Of a DNA stretch of 64,000 nucleotides, positions 48,344 to 58,162 are shown in pieces. The first letter of the stretch is position 1. The number at the start of each line of letters is the position of its first letter. The notes below the pieces were generated by a model. It had not been told where the DNA came from. It did no database searches and saw only the letters and a program-made list of their open reading frames with translations. The position numbers were made by a program, and so were the translations under genes. Origin of the DNA: Rostrohypoxylon terebratum (taxonomy: Eukaryota; Ascomycota; Sordariomycetes; Xylariales; Hypoxylaceae); NCBI GenBank assembly GCA_022497145.1, contig MU385856.1, positions 62,001 to 126,000 of the forward strand. Reading direction: 5' to 3'.

Positions 48344-51300
48344 AATAAATGATGAGACAAGGTCTTGTTGGAAACGCGGTGAAGATTCATCTCTATGCCT
48401 GATCTCTAGGTATGGACTCTTTGGAAATGGAAGGAGAATGGCATCCCGCTACCAACATGTTTCTAAGATGAAAAACCACTCATTGACGGTGAGCTTCATC
48501 TTATTGGAATAACCTTGACGAATAGAATAGTTTGGATATTAACCCGCTCGTCTTGAGGACCCTTGGGGACCCCGAGGCCGGTGCCCGAGTCTAAGAACAA
48601 CTCATTCACATCCATGGATGTATTATTAATCCCGATATGCCAATCAGATCAGGTAAAAACGGATATGATCTCATCGGCTTCAGCTACTTGAGATATTTTG
48701 ATGCCTAGGTTGGTACTTTTGACGATAGAGGGGGGATGGAAGAGGTTTGGAAACAAACGAGTTAAGCGGGATTGAGTCATGCCTAGGTAGTCATGCCTTA
48801 CCGCGGCAGACAATGTATGAAAAAGAATATTGCCACCAAGTGACTAGGTAGTAGTAGACTGTGACATCTTGCGAAAGTGAATCCGTCAATTTAATGAAGA
48901 GTCTGAGAATTGCGTGTTCGATGACTGCAATCGACTAAAATCGCAGCCCTGGAAATTTACAACAATCACCACTACAGTCAGTGGTCATGGGAACACAACC
49001 TCCGTCATAACTAGGAAGGCTCATTTATTTAATCCACATTATTTATCATATTACCTACCTGTTATTATACTAAGCTTTGTTATTACAACGTTTCAGCATA
49101 AAGTCTACTATGTACATACTATGTACTAGTATGTAGGGATTTATAGTCCAGTAGGTAAGGTAAGGATCAAGCAGACCAGGTTAACAACCCTGTTTGTCAG
49201 TGGGTACAAAAGATATCTACTAGTGTACGTATATGGATGTTTCAATGCCGACAACACTACATACTAGTAATAGCTGAAGTAGTAGATCAGCTATAAAGAA
49301 AGGTTGGGTGCAACTGTGGAACCCTGAAAGGATTTGTGACAGGTCGATATATATCTAGGTATAAGTCCTGTTAAGAGTTCCTATAGCTTCCTTCATTGTC
49401 ATATTATATCTAATATTATATTAACTTCTAAGCTGCGGGCCAATGTCTATCTCGACGCTTCGGTTTCAAGGGTACCTAGGACCTAGGTAGTTACTCAACG
49501 CACGCCGGGCATGTCCGATACATCGGAGAATATTGACGACATCTTCCTACCTAGCACATAGGCAAACCACGCCATATTCGACCGTCATTTAGCAGATGTA
49601 ATTACCATTACTTTGAAGTATGTTGGTGAATTTGCCTGTTTCACGGTTCTTTGTTTCTTGGTAGGCAATAAGACAACGGTTTTCTGTTGAGACAGTACTA
49701 ATAGCCAAGAAGGTTCTGCGTTGTCACTAAGATAGGGGACTCTCAACTAGCTTCCGTCGTACATCCCTATAATCGAAGGGTACTAGGAGTAGTTTTCGGA
49801 ATATGAGAGCCTAGGTAGGGTGGCATCAAAGATGGAAAACCCATCCCTCCACGTTTCTGCATGGATTGGCCGCAAATCAACAGGCCCGGACGCTTTCGAA
49901 TATTCCGGTTGGTCCATGACCCTTGGCTCCTCAGCCCAAACTGAGTAGTGCGTGGATATAGCAAACCCGAGTATGGATCCGCAAGAGGGACTATATTTTT
50001 TCAAAGACCTCAGTATGGAAAGGTTTAGCATACATATAGCACTAGAGATCCATATCTTTACGGAACCAGGCACATTTATTGGGACAATCTACTTCGCAGT
50101 CTCAGCTTCATGTTCAATATTAACCCTGGAGAAACAAATCATCGCATGAACCGCGCGTCCTCTGCAGCATTTATCTTGACTTGGACGCTAGGTCTCGTTC
50201 TAATCCGCTTCCGACGCGAATCAGCAATTGTTCACCCCGCCACTTTTTAGCTTTAGAGTATGTGAGTACGTAGGTAGACGGCGGATGCTGTGCATCATAA
50301 GATGTTATGCAACAGTTGCCGGCAAACAGATTGCCTGAACCGTGGTTCGCCCGCCTCATCTCTTGGTCTGCCCACTCGCCCGGTGTTTGCTCTGCGATTG
50401 ATATAGAAGGTATCCAATAACATTATATGTTATTGAAAAGTGTCGATCTCGATATTGATTAAGATACCTTGGAGATGCCGTAGGAGCTCGGCCGAAGTGC
50501 AACGGACAATTGCCACGTATCAGTACATCGGGATCCCATAACAAGAAACCAATATTATGTAGGAGGAAATCTCCCATGTTGCTTACGACACTGCTATCTC
50601 AAAAAGTCTTATACCTTCCTACTACGAAAGGAATCTCTACAGTGCGTGACGTAAAGACACATGATAAGACCGTCAAGGCATAGGTGCGTATTATCGATCG
50701 AAACATATTATTCGTAGGGACGGATTTCTCACAGCAAGACGTGAGATCTAATAGTTGGGCGTGCATGTTGCATCGTTAGTACAACCACGAAGTAGTACAA
50801 CAGACGAGCGAGTTACACCACGGACTGTGTATAGTTCTGCTCATGCCGCTACGCGGGCGAATGGGAGTTAGGCTATGCAATATACAGGTAAATGACTGGT
50901 TGGCGTTGAGGGGTTGGTTAGGGCTTGAACGGAGTGGACCGGAAGGGGAGCCGAAGACTCGGACTGTTGTGACTGGATTCTTAATCATGTTAGAAGCATG
51001 TTAGAAGCCACCGGCCCGTACACCTAGCTCCAAGTCCGAAGGCCCCCCCTGCATCTCTGCGTAGGCTAGCCTAGAACCTGACACGTGCAGCAACATATCT
51101 GGGAGGTAAAGGATGCTGTGGGAACGAAATGAATATGCCCTCAAGTGAGAATTAGTCTTGAGCAAGGATCGCGGATCACCTGATGCGATGTCTATGCTCA
51201 CTAATCAGATTTAAGGCGTCATGCATGCCTAGATATCTACGTAAGCTCTGATTAGTTAAGTTTGGGACGCACTTACGTGAAGCTATCTTCCACTTTGGGG

Positions 51301-51559
51301 TATACTTCTACTTTCATATCTCCAACGGGGTTTTCCCTTATGAAAGGGTGGAAAATCACATTTTGATCACAGACGTTTCGGATAAAATTTCTGTAAGGCA
51401 TCAATTCGTACGAAAACGGACGCATGGAAGCAATGTGGCAATGTGCTTCAATAATACATTCGCGAGGTCCCAATGGGTATAACTATGGATAGAATCTAAG
51501 TTTAGCAGATTATCATCATGGTGGACAAGGCAGGCAAATGGCTACTCATTGTACATGAT

Positions 51560-52472
51560 TCATCGTCCTGACCGCTGGTGACAATCTGCGGCTTTATGGC
51601 CAGGCTTGCCACAACGATGGCATGTAAAAACTGTGGTTTGGCGCGGAGTGCCGCCTCCCGAGGAGATTGATAACAAACCGCCAGACGTAGAAGGTGTTCT
51701 GGGGCTATTTAATTTGACGTCCTTCTTTCTTCGCGCCTCGGCAAATTGCTTAGCCTTAGACCATTCGGCGGTTTTCTTGCCTTTCAAGGCTGGCCGAGGG
51801 GGGCCTGGGCGTGGTTCCGATCTTTGGCCGTAGGATTTTTTCCTTGCCGCACTTTCTTGCGAGGATGAATCAGAGTCGGAATCGGAACCGGAATCATCAC
51901 TTCCAGACTCGTTGTTTTTTACCATCTATATTTTAAGTAAGTTAGGAGGACCGGGGATAGGGGATATAATGAATAGGCAGGGTGTGTATGTGTAGAGTTA
52001 ACTATACCTTTTTGTTCTCCATATTGTACCGTCTCACCATATTTCTGCCGTCTGAGATGTCAGCTGGTTCGGTATCATCAAGACCAACGACGTCGGAGGG
52101 GTCAATTTGGGAGTCAATTTGAGCAAAGCCAACTTGAACCACATTCAGAGGTGCTTGGATTTCACCGCGAGATCCTATGGCCTTGTCTGTTGTATCCAGA
52201 ACCCAGCGCGCATCTCCAGCCTCCGCAGCATGTTGTACCAATGCCTCCTGTCGTTTCCTCTCTTCTTCAGCAATGGCGGCCTGTACTGCGGCTTGATCTA
52301 TTTGCGCGATCGAATTTGGAGTGTTATGTACCACCTTTCGCCGTTTCGAAGACTGTTCGTCTGATTTTGCTGTGGAAGGGGATGAAGAGGCGGGAGAAGC
52401 TGCGGCTCTTTGCATAAACTTCATAGTCAGTAGTCGCGAGGACATGCTCTTAGGGGGCGTCGGCGTCGCCAT
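51560..52472 (-). CDS. MPP6: MPP6-like exosome cofactor with CCHC zinc knuckle
   Basis: M-phase phosphoprotein 6 family, a nuclear RNA-exosome cofactor that helps Mtr4 and Rrp6 process 5.8S rRNA and degrade nuclear RNA. Exons 52008-52472 and 51560-51925 (276 aa) join RRYNMENKK to MVKNNESGSD; the intron is 82 bp. The hallmark N-terminal motif SSRLLTMKFMQR is at residues 11-22. A conserved central acidic segment is followed by a Ser/Asp repeat, a Lys-rich region and, at the C-terminus, a CCHC knuckle with C257, C260, H265 and C270 in exact CX2CX4HX4C spacing. The budding-yeast and human proteins are shorter and lack the knuckle, so this fusion adds a likely RNA-binding module. It is divergent from the NDUFS6 gene across a 498-bp shared promoter. 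Confidence 0.85.
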
Positions 52473-52970
52473 TTTGCTGAGATTTTCTTAGCCGCTTTCT
52501 CCTCAAATTCTGTCCAAAATAAGCGATCCAGGTCGAACTAATTGTATTGTCGCTAAGAACATTAGGCACTTTGATTGTGCGTAAATATGTAGATGGGCGC
52601 ATACGTCGAGTCGCGAGAAACTTTGTGAGGGACTGAAATTTTGATGCAAAGTAGAACGTTGAAAACTTCAAGGTTGAGAGTACTTCGTAGGTACAGGTAC
52701 CATAAATTTTATGGGTCTACTACTCGGTCGGTGTTCCCTAGGGCCTAGGTATCCATACTACTACATAGTACTATGTAATAGGTACGTACCTTCTCTGAAT
52801 ACGTAGTAGTACGAAGTACATAGCATGACATAATCAGGACATCAAATTCCATATGATGGTCCGAGCTCCGTCTTAGCCAATCCCGATCCTGCAATTATCA
52901 GATGCTCATCAACCTCAAATCATTGTAGTCCCAGTTCACACCTCTCAATTGACGACGACCACACACCACG
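52473..52970. promoter_or_regulatory. bidirectional promoter between MPP6 and NDUFS6 genes
   Basis: The 498-bp spacer separates two divergent start codons and contains no reading frame of note. It includes a CCCTAGGGCCTAGG palindrome near 52736-52750 and TAGTA repeats at about 52755-52820. No specific factor site can be assigned. Confidence 0.5.
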
Positions 52971-53660
52971 ATGCTCTCTCGAATAACCGCTCGAAGGGCG
53001 CTGCAGCTCCCTCAGCGAGTTTGCGCTGCGCCGCGCACTTTCACAAGTTCCACCCGTCTACACGATTCTAACGTCGCGGTTAAAGGCGAAACCACTCCAG
53101 AGACGAAAACCGAAGAAGACTCGCTAGGCGTGGTAGAGAATGAGGACAGAGGCTTGAAGCAGGCGCCGAACCGGAAAGAGATTTGGTCGAGGAGTCAAAA
53201 ACCGAGGGCAGCAGCCATGACGGGGCCAAGATTCGAACAAACCGATTTCTCCCTCCAGGTAGGATACCAGGAGTAATATATATGTTGAGACGGTCCGGTT
53301 GGCTAATATCGATACAGCCTCAAGCACCAGCAGCCATTGAACTCATCCACAAGAAGCCGGTCGCATGGACTCACGACCGAATTGTCGCATGTGACGGTGG
53401 CGGTGGCCCCGCGGGACATCCTAGAATCTTCATCAACACGGACAAGCCGGAGATCGCTGTTTGCGGCTACTGTGGTAACCCGTTTGTGAGTTTTGTCCTC
53501 TATAACGGATAGCCACCCTTACACTCCCTAGAAACTCTATAAGAGCGGATTGGTCAAATACAACTTGTGTGAGGCAATAACTAACGTAGGTCATTAGGCG
53601 AACGAGCACCACCGGGAGCATTTGGAATCATTACCAAAACCTTCTTACCCTCTTGCATAA
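52971..53660 (+). CDS. NDUFS6: NADH:ubiquinone oxidoreductase 13-kDa-type zinc subunit (NDUFS6)
   Basis: Accessory subunit of mitochondrial complex I, with a zinc site at the matrix-arm junction and a role in late assembly. Exons 52971-53258, 53318-53485 and 53598-53660 give 172 aa. The N-terminus is a typical mitochondrial presequence, Arg-rich with no acidic residues (MLSRITARRALQLPQRV). The zf-CHCC domain is clear: C-x8-H-x14-C-x2-C, running CDGGGGPAGH to CGYCGNPF. The second intron splits right after NPF, and the last exon codes for ANEHHREHLESLPKPSYPLA. Its acceptor was chosen over an AG 12 nt upstream, because only this one keeps the frame without inserting residues. The intervening region before the domain is charged and variable, as usual in fungi. 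Expected in the mitochondrial inner membrane, matrix side. Confidence 0.95.
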
Positions 53661-54124
53661 GAAGAGACAGTCAACTAACGGAGGGTTGGTTGTGAATTAG
53701 AACCGAGTTGATATAGCTCAGTGCCTTGGGTTTAATAACCTAGGCACCTAGGCAAGGCACCTAGGCAAGGCAGTCATGAACACAAGCTACCTAATTCAGC
53801 TATGTACATATTATGTCCGACTGCTTAGACACCTAAAATTAGTTGCATGAAAATATCAGTCAAAACAGAACCTATTTCAAAAACTTCATAGCCATATGGA
53901 TATGCCTAACTTGTTCACCCTATATCGAGGCACTTGATATACTTGATATCTCTAATCTCTAATTGTGCTGTATTAGTTGAATAGATCTATACATATTGCA
54001 TTATAGGAATCCAAGATAGGTACTTCGTACAAAGGACCTAACAGGGATATAACTGTGACCCCACCAAAGCTGCAAGCACGCCAAGTCGCAATTGGAACAA
54101 CTTCAATTGATCAAATCGATTGCT
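53661..54124. other. spacer with CCTAGG repeats
   Basis: No coding signal. It contains three copies of a CACCTAGGCAAGG-type direct repeat at about 53740-53775 and AT-rich sequence upstream of the YjbQ gene. Confidence 0.5.
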
Positions 54125-55014
54125 ATGCCGTCATCTCCATCCACCTCATCTTTCCAACACAATTTCTTCAATATCCTCCTCCTCTGCGTCCTCCTGGTAG
54201 CTTTCTTCCCGGGACTCTTCCACTACCTATACAACCTGCCATTCTCCTACATAACATCACAAAGCCAACCATCCGACCCCCACGCTCCGACAGCTGCTGT
54301 AACCCCACCAGAGCCCGCCATGTCGTGGATCCAGAAGCAGTTCACTCTCCCGCCGCGATCGCGCGGCTCCTACCTCATCACCGATCACATAGTCAACTCG
54401 ATCCCCGAGATAAGACAGTACAAGGTCGGACTGCTCAACCTATTTGTTCAACATACCAGCTGTGCTCTGAGCCTGAACGAAAACTGGGACGACGATGTGC
54501 GCGCGGACATGAGCGATGCGCTAGATCGCATTGCTCCCGAAGCAGGGCCTAAGGGAGAGGATCTATATAGACATAGCGCTGAAGGCAGCGATGATAGTAT
54601 GCTCTCCCCCTTACCATCCCCAAACTTGCTAGCTCGGGAAGCAGTTGCTAATGCCAACTGTTGCAGTGCCGGTAAGCCTTTGAAAGAACGGTATAAGTAT
54701 AACAAATTAGCCAGGAAATTGACGAAAAAAATAGGCACACATCAAATCAGCGCTCATCGGCGCCAGTGTCACGATTCCCATAAAAGACGGAAAGCTGGTA
54801 AGTCACTCATATCTGTTCCAGGGCCTCGATATCAAAGACGGAGACTCACTAGAAGCAAACAAAGGCAACGGGAACATGGCAAGGCATCTGGTATCTCGGT
54901 AAGCAGCATGATATCGTTCCTAAACTCACTTCTTATCTTACATAAACGCCAGAGTTTCGCGACATGAAGCACACGAGACGAGTTGTGGCGACCATTCAAG
55001 GCGAAAAGGCGTGA
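54125..55014 (+). CDS. YjbQ/UPF0047-family protein with N-terminal membrane segment
   Basis: UPF0047 (YjbQ) protein. Some bacterial members can stand in weakly for thiamine-phosphate synthase, but the real role is unsettled. Exons 54125-54596, 54667-54671, 54735-54797, 54865-54898 and 54953-55014 give 211 aa. The 5-nt exon is needed to rebuild the invariant run DDMPAHIKSAL; without it the frame is lost. Conserved marks are LLNLFVQHTSCALSLNEN, VRADMSDALDRIAPE, the Asp-Asp-Met-Pro site, IPIKDGKL, and ATGTWQGIWYLEFRD. The core from the second Met (54320, MSWIQKQFTLP) is 146 aa, the usual length. The upstream 65 residues carry a strongly hydrophobic stretch (about residues 15-40) that would anchor the protein in a membrane. 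Whether the first or second ATG is used cannot be told. An alternative acceptor for exon 4 at 54853 would insert four residues. Confidence 0.82.
54667..54671 (+). other. 5-nt micro-exon of the YjbQ-family gene
   Basis: The five bases TGCCG lie between an acceptor CAG (54664-54666) and a donor GTAAGC (54672-54677). Together with one base from exon 1 they encode Met-Pro, which is required by the conserved DDMPAHIK run. Exon 1 ends at 54596 with donor GTATGC, and exon 3 starts at 54735. Confidence 0.75.
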
Positions 55015-55314
55015 GCGACGCGGAACTTTTTCTGATAATAGAATGAAACAATACATATTCTCATTCCATTTTATCTAATGTAAGCGTGATCTGCCTTGTA
55101 CGCCAAGCGCCGTTCCATGATCCGTGGAGATTCCAGCTTCAAGCCGTATCAGATGTGATCATCTCAAATCTCAAATCTCAAATCTCGCAGTGACGTTACC
55201 GCCTAGCCATTTGGTCATCTGTGAAGACCTAATGGAAACATGTCCTAAACCCTGGCGATTGTTGTCGTCCCGCCACGTAGACAGACTTCGCCTAGGTATT
55301 CTCTAAGTGCATGA
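55015..55314. other. convergent spacer
   Basis: Short region between the convergent YjbQ and CFIm25 genes, with an AAATCTC tandem triplet near 55165-55187. No gene seen. Confidence 0.5.
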
Positions 55315-56192
55315 CTACAGTGTGCCGTTCCCCTCTTTGACGTCGTTCATAATCTCATCACCTCCCGCAAGAACCCGAGTCTTGAGGTTAAACCCCTCGG
55401 GTCCCGCGCCGGGGGTCGCAGCCACAACTTCGCCGTTCTCGTTCACGAACTCGAAGTTATATCGACTCAATAGGTGCGGGATGGCGGAGAGTTGGGGGCC
55501 GTATCTGGCAGTGTTGTCGTAAAGCTCGAACAGGGGAACGGCAAGCAACTTCATGTTCTTAGGTACGCTGAGCACCTCTGCGGTTGACTACAGTTAGCAA
55601 ATGGTACTTCTTTTTTTTTATCAGGATACGTAGGATACATAGGAATTGACATACTGCTCTCGGGTAACTGAATGAAATAAAGCTTCTTGCATTCCTTGGG
55701 CCGCGTGACGTGGGCCGGGATGAAAGGGTACATGAACGTCTCGAAGTTCGGGCGCCACCACTGCGCGACGCAATCGCCGACCTGCCAGTTGCCAGGTTCC
55801 TCGCCCTCTCCTAGCTTGCCTACAGGCGCCAGCCGCTCATCTAGACGCGCCTTGAAGCCGTCGATCTCGTCATCTTCTGGTCGTAGGTAGTCGCCGGGCA
55901 GCTTGAAGAACGCGTTTGCGATCTGGAGCATGAGGATGTGCGGGTGGTTGTGCTCGTGGCAGACGAGGATGCCCTCGCAGGTTCGGCGCATGCCGTGAGC
56001 GTTGTAGTGCTCCTCGAGTCGCTTCAAGCGGGCGATCACCGACGGATCCTCTTCCGGCTGCGTCTCCTTCACACCGAATGTGTAGTTTGAGAGAGGGTAC
56101 AGTCGTATCGTGGTAGGTTGGTTCGAATTGAAGGAGAGCGGAATGATCGGGGGGTTGGCGCTCTGAAGCGCTGTCACCGTGACAGTAGACAT
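55315..56192 (-). CDS. CFIm25: Cleavage factor Im 25-kDa subunit (CFIm25/NUDT21)
   Basis: Pre-mRNA 3'-end processing factor with a Nudix fold that binds UGUA and governs poly(A)-site choice. Exons 55655-56192 and 55315-55577 give 266 aa. The intron joins LYFIQLPES to KVLSVPKNMKLLAVPL. Conserved marks match the animal protein closely: FGVKETQPEEDPSV, GMRRTCEGILVCHEHNHPHILMLQI, FFKLPGDYL, WWRPNFETFMYPFIPAHVTRPKE and PLFELYDNTARYGPQLSAIPHLLSR. The factor is absent from budding yeast but present in filamentous fungi, which fits the organism. The C-terminus extends about 40 residues past the animal protein. The start at MSTVTVTAL was chosen; the frame is open to an ATG at 56300. Confidence 0.95.
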
Positions 56193-57296
56193 GATGGAGA
56201 TACTTCTGTAGAATATGGTACGGATGAATAAATTAGGAATGCCTAATGAGTGGCTTCGTTTGTAGGAGGCTAGAAGACACGCGACACGCGACACGCACAC
56301 TGCGTTTGCGATGGGATTGGGGGTAAAGTTGATAGCTTCGGTCCCGAAAAAGAAAGAGAAAACTTGTACTATGGCACCTGAAGCTCAAGTGAATGTGTGT
56401 TTCTAGAAACAAGAACGATCCAAATAATTATCATAGGACCTAGGTAAGCTCAGGAGCTTAAGGTTAACCTTCTAAGTTGCATATGCCATAATGCCATAAA
56501 TAGGTAGGACCTAGGTACTAGGTATGAGCAAATGAGGAAGGCGGTGACCTAGGTGGACAGTACGGTTATCGTTATCGGAAGAAATGGTATTAGTCATACT
56601 ACCTATAACTGCATATAAGAATATCCCGATACCTATTAATACCCTTTACTTGAATTATCCGATAGCCCTTTCGTTTTCTACCGATCCCCTCCCGATCTCA
56701 GGGGCAAACTTCAATTCACATCACTTTCAATGAGTGGTGAAGGTAGAGATATGATGCTGTTGGAATTCAATACGAATATATATTACAAAACAGGTGCGAG
56801 GTAATTACCCCTTTCAGAGTACTGCGCAGACCGGACGGTTCCCCTCTTGGTAAGAGGAATGCCTTGGTACATATCCAGAGACAACCCAAGCCATCTGAAG
56901 GGAATGGGTATCATCGGTAGTCTTAGATTTTGGTCATCGGGGTTTCATCAGAGAAAGATTCCTTACGATCCTCGCTGTCTAGATTGGAGCGTCATGTCTA
57001 ACCCCGCATGTTCCTCCCAGGGGGCAATGTCGTGTTTGAATCCCCAATGTACTTGGAGGCAAGGTATATAGTCGCTTGAATTCTAGAATAGCATGGTTTT
57101 CATCAAGCTACTTGCGGATGAAGACATTAGTCTTGTAGGAACCGTATTAAACTACTTCAATGTGCTCAATATGACCCCTTTCCCCGTATTTCCAATATTG
57201 AATGCATGTAGGTAAGTTCTCCATGAGATTCCTCGATGCGAAATCACGCTCCGAATGTTTCAACTCCGTCCTGGGCTTTATCAACGCTACATAGCC
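56193..57296. other. spacer, no gene seen
   Basis: CCTAGG clusters at 56433-56447 and 56505-56525. The open frame at 56847-57071 has no recognisable domain. The right end is the 3' side of the secreted-protein gene. Confidence 0.5.
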
Positions 57297-58162
57297 TCAC
57301 AGCAGCGTTACCGGGAGCGACACATCGACCGAGGTGCAATTCTCGACGTGATATCCGCCTAATTCTCCGCCGTCGGCGCACGTCATGTCCAGAGTACTAT
57401 TCGCGATTCCCGTATACGCAACCCTAGATCATGTCAGGGGTTTATGAAGAAAAGGGAGTGTTCATCAATCAGCACAACATTTCCTTCCTCGACGTTCTTA
57501 GAAGGGTTTTCTTCTTCTTTTCTCTTACTATATCAATCCGGAGAAGTGTAGAAATAACTCTATAATCGTCTTCGTGCTCTCTTAGGGGAAACGAGCAAAT
57601 ATATGTATATTTCATAGGAGAAGGCTGTGACTCACAGGCGTCCGTCATCGTCGTGGCAAAACCACGTCTGGTTGACCGACAGCTGGCGGCTCTGAAGCCC
57701 GAACGCGGCCCCCGTCGCTATCGTAAAGCGGTGCGTGCCGTCCGTATCTTTCCGATCGGCGCACGCCTGCCACGAGGCGTCGTCGATCCACTGCGCAGGC
57801 GTGTCGGAGTCGTTGCCGGGCTTAGTGAGGCGGCCGAGTGGGAAGGCGCATATCGTGTACACATCGTTGGCTGCGTTAGCTACTACAAACGACATCGACA
57901 CTATCTGCCGTGGCACCAGCCCGTCGTCGCCTTGTTCCGGTAGCGCGGTATAGTTCCCGTAGCTGACGAAGCTGAGGAGAAATTCGGTGTTTAGCGAGCT
58001 CGCTGCGCAATCCGTGTTTCCTGACGTAGATTCGGTCGTAAGGGCGTCCTCTGTTTCATCGATGCTACTACTGATATTAAAACTTTGCGATAATGGAAGC
58101 AAGGCCCGGGCTGAGGCTGCTAAGGAGGCGACGAGAATTTTGCGGATTAGTTCGTTTTTCAT
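57297..58162 (-). CDS. small secreted protein, function unknown
   Basis: Two exons, 57636-58162 and 57297-57423, give 217 aa; the intron is 212 bp, longer than the window's norm. The N-terminus MKNELIRKILVASLAASARALLPL has the charged-hydrophobic-polar layout of a signal peptide. The mature part has several Cys residues (including GNTDCAASS, TICAFPLG, WQACADR, TWFCHDDDG, MTCADGG, HVENCTS), Asn-linked glycosylation motifs (NISS, NYTA, NDSD, NQTW, NSTL, NCTS) and Trp-rich spots. This suits an extracellular disulfide-bonded protein. Exon 2 is supported because it restores a cysteine-bearing, strand-like ending (VAYTGIANSTLDMTC...DVSLPVTLL). I do not recognise the family and assign no function. 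An unspliced form ending at HDDDGRL is the alternative. Confidence 0.72.

Larger units (their letters stand above)
45174..51559. other. 6.4-kb gene desert
   Basis: No gene could be supported. It contains GGGCAGC repeats near 45296-45315, AATAAT and TATACG simple repeats near 46600-46690, a run of fifteen G at 47810-47824, and CCTAGG clusters near 47268-47280, 48060-48080, 48318-48343 and 49471-49490. A minus-strand frame at 49783-50073 (96 codons) reads like protein sequence but matches no family I recognise. Frames at 50171-50577 and 51001-51473 are fragments without starts or splice links. Decayed gene remnants are possible. Confidence 0.5.

Noticed and set aside
54597..54671. reading straight through from 54596 in the YjbQ gene
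   Set aside because: It inserts about 25 unrelated residues and leaves the downstream conserved exon out of frame.
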